Source: an uncultured Rhodospirillales bacterium (GTDB taxonomy: Bacteria; Pseudomonadota; Alphaproteobacteria; Acetobacterales; Acetobacteraceae). Taken from it: DNA of 44,040 nt. A program made the position numbers and the translations under genes. Positions 40,819-44,040 of the stretch are shown piece by piece; within the stretch, counting starts at the first letter, position 1, and the number at the start of each line of letters is the position of its first letter. Under the pieces are notes generated by a model. It had not been told where the DNA came from and did no database searches. It saw only the letters and a program-made list of their open reading frames with translations. The stretch spans positions 1 to 44,040 of the forward strand of contig CAIYCW010000008.1 in the NCBI GenBank assembly GCA_903924855.1, written 5' to 3'.

Positions 40819-42627
40819 TCAGCCGCGAAACCGCAGCCCGGCCAGCCGGCCCTTGCCATCCTCCACCCCGGACATCCGCGCCCCGCTCGCACGGCGGGTG
40901 AGCGTGAGGGTGCGATCGTGAAACACCCCAAGCTCAGCGCCCTGCCCGACCGTGATCAGCGTGCAGGACTGCAATTGCTGGCGGAACAAGGACATCATCT
41001 GTTCCTGGCTGTCCGGGTCGAGGGCTGCGGTGGCGCCATCGATCAGCACGATGTCCGGCAGTTGCACCAGCAGACGGGCAAAGCCCAGCCGTTGCTGCTC
41101 ACCGCCGGACAACACACGATCCCAGCGCTCGTTGTCGTCCAGCCGCGTCGAGAGATGCTTGAGCCCGCAGCGGGCGAGGGCTGCGACCATCGCCTCATCC
41201 TCGAACGGCGCGATCGCCGCCGGATAGGCGATCACCTGGCGCAGCGTGCCGGGCGGCAGATAGGCGTGCTGCGGCAGGAAGGCGATGCGCGCCCCCTTGG
41301 GCAGCAGCACGCGCCCATCGCCCCACGGCCACAGACCCGCGATGGCGCGGATCAGCGTGCTTTTGCCGGTGCCGGAGGCGCCTGCCAGCATCACGCGCTC
41401 GCCCTGGCGGATGATGGTGTCGGCCTCGTCGATCATCACCAGCCCGCCATGCTGGGCCACGGTCAAGCCCTGGATCTGGATGGTCTGATCCGGGCTCTCG
41501 CCGATCTCGATGCGGGTCTGGCCGATCCCGGTTGCGTCCAGATCGCCCAGCGCCGCCCACAGTCCCACCACGCGCCCGGTGGAGGCCAGCCACTCAGCGA
41601 TGCCGGCGTAGTTGTCCACCAGCCAGTTCAGTGCGACCTGCACCTGCACGAAGGCGGCCGCCGTCTGGATCAGCCCGCCCAGCGTGATGCTGGCATTGAG
41701 GTAGTTGGGCGCTGCCAGCAGCAGCGGCAGCACCGGCGCCACCACGACGTTGATGTTGGTCATCAGCGTCATCCGGGCGAGGCGGCTGATCACCAGGCGC
41801 CAGGCCAGGGTGACCGCGCCAAGGCTTGATTGCAGCGTTTGCCCCTCCTCCGCCTCGCCGCGGGTCATGGCGATGGTCTCGGCATTCTCGCGCACCCGGG
41901 CCAGATCATGGCGCAGATGCGCCTCCGCACTGTTCTTCTCACCGATGCGCGCGATCAGCGGGCGGCCGAACACCACGGTGAGCCCGTTCATCAGCCCGGA
42001 ATACAGGATCGCCGCCAGCACCATGTAGCCGGGAACCGCCACACCGCCGATCGAGACCGCACCCGCCGCCTGCCACAATATGCTGAGGAACACGGCGGCC
42101 ATCAGCGCCGCGTTGGCGATGCCAAAGGCAAAATCCACCACCGGGCCGGTTGCCACCCGCGCATCCTCGGCGATGCGAAACTCCGGACTGTCGAGATCAG
42201 GGGCGGACACGCTCAGCCGGTAGAAGCGCTGCTCGGCCAGCCACTGGCTGGTGAGCTGTTCGGTGAGCCAGCCGCGCCAATGCAGTTGCAGGCGCATGCG
42301 CGAGACCTGGGCCGTGACGGAGACCAGCGTGCTCAGCACCGCAAGCCCCAGGAACAGCAGCATCTGGTCGAACACCAGCGCGCTGTCGTGACGGTCCAGC
42401 GCGTTGAAGAAGTTGCGGCTCCAGGCGTTGAGGCCGAACTGCACGGCGATGTTGGCCAGGATCAGCCCGGCCAGGCCGAGCGTGTGAAACCAGGCGACGA
42501 AGCGTGTCGGCCCCCGCCAGAAGCCGCCGGCCAGGCGCCGATAGGCGGCAATGGGGCTTTCGGCTGGCGCGGGCGCCGGTTTGCGGTCGTCGTCATCCAC
42601 TGCGATGGCCGCGATGTCTGGAGGCAC
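40819..42627 (-). CDS. SbmA/YddA-like ABC half-transporter with degenerate catalytic site
   Basis: The protein has 602 residues from GTG 42627, which has AAGGAG six bases upstream; ATG 42633 directly abuts that ribosome site. The N-terminal membrane domain (about 30-330) resembles YddA/SbmA/ABCD proteins (LNAWSRNFFNALD, FYRLSVSAPDLDSPEFRIAE). The ATPase domain has intact Walker A GASGTGKST (about 416), Q-loop and signature LSGGEQQR (about 506). However, Walker B reads LIDGATAALD, with Gly531 where catalytic Glu is normal, and the switch region reads VGQGAEL, with Gln in place of His. As a half-transporter it should homodimerise, so both sites would be affected. Reduced or regulatory ATP use is inferred. 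Confidence 0.85.
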   Translation of the reverse strand: MPPDIAAIAVDDDDRKPAPAPAESPIAAYRRLAGGFWRGPTRFVAWFHTLGLAGLILANIAVQFGLNAWSRNFFNALDRHDSALVFDQMLLFLGLAVLSTLVSVTAQVSRMRLQLHWRGWLTEQLTSQWLAEQRFYRLSVSAPDLDSPEFRIAEDARVATGPVVDFAFGIANAALMAAVFLSILWQAAGAVSIGGVAVPGYMVLAAILYSGLMNGLTVVFGRPLIARIGEKNSAEAHLRHDLARVRENAETIAMTRGEAEEGQTLQSSLGAVTLAWRLVISRLARMTLMTNINVVVAPVLPLLLAAPNYLNASITLGGLIQTAAAFVQVQVALNWLVDNYAGIAEWLASTGRVVGLWAALGDLDATGIGQTRIEIGESPDQTIQIQGLTVAQHGGLVMIDEADTIIRQGERVMLAGASGTGKSTLIRAIAGLWPWGDGRVLLPKGARIAFLPQHAYLPPGTLRQVIAYPAAIAPFEDEAMVAALARCGLKHLSTRLDDNERWDRVLSGGEQQRLGFARLLVQLPDIVLIDGATAALDPDSQEQMMSLFRQQLQSCTLITVGQGAELGVFHDRTLTLTRRASGARMSGVEDGKGRLAGLRFRG

Positions 42628-42701
42628 GCACATCTCCTTCGGTGGATTTGAGCGCAGGGTTCGCGCGGGCGGGGTGCCGACACTGAGGCCTGGCACCGTC
42701 C

Positions 42702-42770
42702 GGCGACAGCATCGGAAATCACGCAAGGGCCTGACGGCTGGCCAAATGAGGGTTTTCCGATGCTGCCGCC
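42702..42770. repeat. 17-base inverted repeat in divergent intergenic region
   Basis: GGCGACAGCATCGGAAA (42702-42718) and TTTCCGATGCTGCCGCC (42754-42770) are inverted copies with one mismatch and a 35-base spacer. The repeat lies between the ABC half-transporter (start 42627) and the DUF3309 gene (start 42847). It could be paired operator sites or a leader hairpin. Confidence 0.65.
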
Positions 42771-42846
42771 ACGTGATGGGGCCGCCTATGCAGACTGGCT
42801 GCGTGACGAGAAGGCTCGCTCTGCAGAACCGTTCGGAGTGACCCCC

Positions 42847-43005
42847 ATGAGTCTTGGCACCATCCTGCTGATCGTCCTGATCCTGTTCCTGATCGGCGCA
42901 TTCCCATCCTGGCCGCACAGCGCCAACTGGGGCTACCTCCCATCCGGTGGCATCGGCACGCTGATCGTCATCGTGCTGGTGCTGATGGTGATCGGACGGC
43001 TGTAG
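42847..43005 (+). CDS. DUF3309-family small membrane protein
   Basis: This 52-residue protein starts at ATG 42847 with GGAG upstream. It begins MSLGTILLIVLILFLIGA, continues FPSWPHSANWGYLPSGGIG and ends in a second membrane segment with VIGRL, the complete DUF3309 pattern. Function is unknown. The family is common in alpha- and betaproteobacteria and often lies beside stress genes. Confidence 0.93.
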   Translation: MSLGTILLIVLILFLIGAFPSWPHSANWGYLPSGGIGTLIVIVLVLMVIGRL

Positions 43006-43031
43006 CCCGCACTGCACCTACAGCGATGCGT

Positions 43032-43069
43032 CCCGTGATCCGCGCAGCATTCAGGTGCGGATCACCGGG
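43032..43069 (+). terminator. Predicted terminator after the DUF3309 gene
   Basis: CCCGTGATCCGC (43032-43043) pairs with GCGGATCACCGGG (43057-43069), with one bulged G, 26 bases after the stop. No T-run follows. Confidence 0.5.
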
Positions 43070-43193
43070 CGGCCGCATTATCCAATATACGAATGAACAG
43101 CAATACTCAAAGATACCCACGTATATACAGATATTATTTCCAAATTTCCAATGAATCTGCCCACCGCACAAAATTCTTCCGAGGAAAAAATCC

Positions 43194-43670
43194 ATGTTGT
43201 ACAAAAAAATATCGCTGGCACCGCTGACGCTGCTGGGCGCCCTGGCCGTTCTGGGCGCCTGCGCGCCGCAGCAATCCTATCGCAGCGCCGAGATGGCGCC
43301 GGTGTCCAATCCGCCGCCGGTGGCGCCGGGTCCGCAGGCGATCTGGTATCATGTGCCGTTCGCCACTGACAGTTTCGCTGTCGATGCCAACGGGCAGCCT
43401 GTGGTCAGTTCGGTGGTGGCCTATCTGCAGCAGCATCCGGGCTCGGAGGCGACGATCATCGGCAAGACCGACACCGTGGGCAGCCAGCAATACAACATGC
43501 ATCTGTCGCATCAGCGCGCCGACGCGGTGCGCAATGCGCTGGTCTATGACGGCAAGATCGCAGCCGAGCGGGTGGAGACGCGCTGGACGGGTGAGACCCG
43601 CCAGGCGGTGACGACCGCCGACAGCACGGCCGAGGCAGGCAACCGCGTGGTCGATATCGCGATCCATTGA
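43194..43670 (+). CDS. OmpA-family peptidoglycan-binding lipoprotein
   Basis: This 158-residue protein has a signal peptide with lipobox VLGAC (Cys near residue 23). A short linker rich in Pro follows, then an OmpA C-terminal domain (about 50-158). The domain shows IIGKTDTVGSQQYNMHLSHQ with the Asp of TDTVG and the Arg of QRADAVRNAL that contact peptidoglycan. It should tether the outer membrane to the cell wall, like Pal. A 7-base inverted repeat ATATACG/CGTATAT (43085-43091 and 43120-43126) lies in its AT-rich upstream region. Confidence 0.9.
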   Translation: MLYKKISLAPLTLLGALAVLGACAPQQSYRSAEMAPVSNPPPVAPGPQAIWYHVPFATDSFAVDANGQPVVSSVVAYLQQHPGSEATIIGKTDTVGSQQYNMHLSHQRADAVRNALVYDGKIAAERVETRWTGETRQAVTTADSTAEAGNRVVDIAIH

Positions 43671-43733
43671 TCGCCGGCGGATCGATCCAGGCTGATCAAT
43701 CCAGACGGGATTACCCGTCATGTGGAGGCCGTT

Positions 43734-43880
43734 GTGAAAATTCGTTTGTTTGTCGTGCTGGCGCTGACGTTGCTTGCTGTCTCGGCCTGCGTGGTTGCGC
43801 CATATGGCGGCGGGGGCGGGGGCGGTTATTACCACGGGGGTGGCGGGGGCCGTGACGAGGGCCGCCGGGTCTGGCGCTGA
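43734..43880 (+). CDS. Small Gly-rich lipoprotein
   Basis: This 48-residue protein starts at GTG 43734 with GGAG six bases upstream. Its signal peptide ends in lipobox AVSAC (Cys near residue 19). The mature part is a Gly run with Tyr and His (PYGGGGGGGYYHGGGGG) and a basic tail, RDEGRRVWR. No family is recognised. It follows the OmpA-like lipoprotein gene by 63 bases and may be co-transcribed. Confidence 0.65.
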   Translation: MKIRLFVVLALTLLAVSACVVAPYGGGGGGGYYHGGGGGRDEGRRVWR

Positions 43881-43910
43881 GGCCGCACATGTTTGTGCCG
43901 GACCTCATCG

Positions 43911-44040
43911 CTAGGCACGAGACTCAATCAGCCCACCAAGTGACGATTGCTGCGAGCGCCACGGCTGCGGCGAAGTTTTGCGCGAGTTTATCGTAGCGTG
44001 TGGCAATTCGCCGGAAGTCCTTGAGACGCGAGAACATCCG
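43911..44040 (-). mobile_element. Right-edge partial IS5-family insertion sequence
   Basis: The transposase end at 43924-44040 and the sequence CTAGGCACGAGACTC at 43911-43925 suggest that the element's terminus is near 43914. CTAG is a common target in related insertion sequences. The boundary is tentative because the other end is not visible. Confidence 0.5.
43924..44040 (-). CDS. IS5-family transposase, C-terminal part
   Basis: The frame enters from the right edge and stops at 43924. Its 38 residues include RMFSRLKDFRRIATRYDKLA and AAAVALAAIVTWW, the standard C-terminus of many IS5-family transposases. The rest of the element lies beyond the window, so it is not known whether it is intact. 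Confidence 0.85.
   Translation of the reverse strand, partial: RMFSRLKDFRRIATRYDKLAQNFAAAVALAAIVTWWAD

Noticed and set aside
33894..43193. EcfG-type general-stress promoters (GGAAC, 16-17 bases, CGTT) before the stress genes
   Set aside because: Searched by eye upstream of the DUF883, csbD, Thr-rich and OmpA-like genes; only poor partial matches were seen.

Overview
The window is high-GC DNA with tightly packed operons, GTG starts and ATGA/GTGA stop-start overlaps. The gene content (TRAP and oligopeptide-type ABC importers, enolase-superfamily sugar-acid dehydratases, NnrU, DUF3309, CsbD, and an IS5-type transposase end) suggests a heterotrophic alphaproteobacterium, perhaps of the Acetobacteraceae/Rhodospirillales. 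This placement is inference; there is no rRNA or other marker gene here. No tRNA, rRNA, CRISPR array or phage region was seen.

Layout. (1) 1-5.5 kb: the end of a probable methyltransferase gene, an FkbH-like protein on the + strand, and a convergent - strand operon of acyl carrier protein, MBOAT O-acyltransferase, AlgJ/AlgX-like SGNH protein and a VOC epimerase-like protein. Together these look like a carrier-protein-dependent acylation cassette for an exported glycan, similar in logic to DltA-DltC-DltB-DltD. (2) 5.6-15.9 kb: a sugar-acid catabolic locus. A seven-gene - strand operon (UxuA-like dehydratase, family-5 binding protein, two permeases, fused double ATPase, lactonase, DgoD-like dehydratase) diverges from a second enolase-superfamily gene. 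A LacI-type operator lies between them. (3) 15.9-23.5 kb: NnrU, then a - strand operon of TRAP transporter, extradiol dioxygenase-like, MhpA-like hydroxylase and FAH-family genes, probably for an aromatic acid, with a GntR/FCD regulator upstream. (4) 23.7-32.2 kb: an eight-gene + strand operon of M81 (MlrC-like) peptidase, polysaccharide-deacetylase-family amidohydrolase, and a complete Dpp/Opp-type ABC importer with an SDR gene inside it. (5) 32.2-44 kb: a stress and envelope region with Dps, DUF883/YqjD-like and YqjE-like proteins, a 1449-residue CheB-CheR-PAS-kinase-REC-REC-LuxR fusion, CsbD, several small membrane, lipo- and secreted proteins, an SbmA/YddA-like ABC half-transporter with two catalytic residues replaced, DUF3309, an OmpA-like lipoprotein, and the end of an IS5-family transposase at the right edge. 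This last region is rich in inverted repeats.

The most notable observations are the Dlt-like cassette with FkbH as candidate loading enzyme, the one-polypeptide chemotaxis-type sensor with a DNA-binding output, the catalytically degenerate ABC half-transporter, the operator overlapping two divergent sugar-acid promoters, and an alternating array of the octamer GTCCGACC that can fold in several ways.
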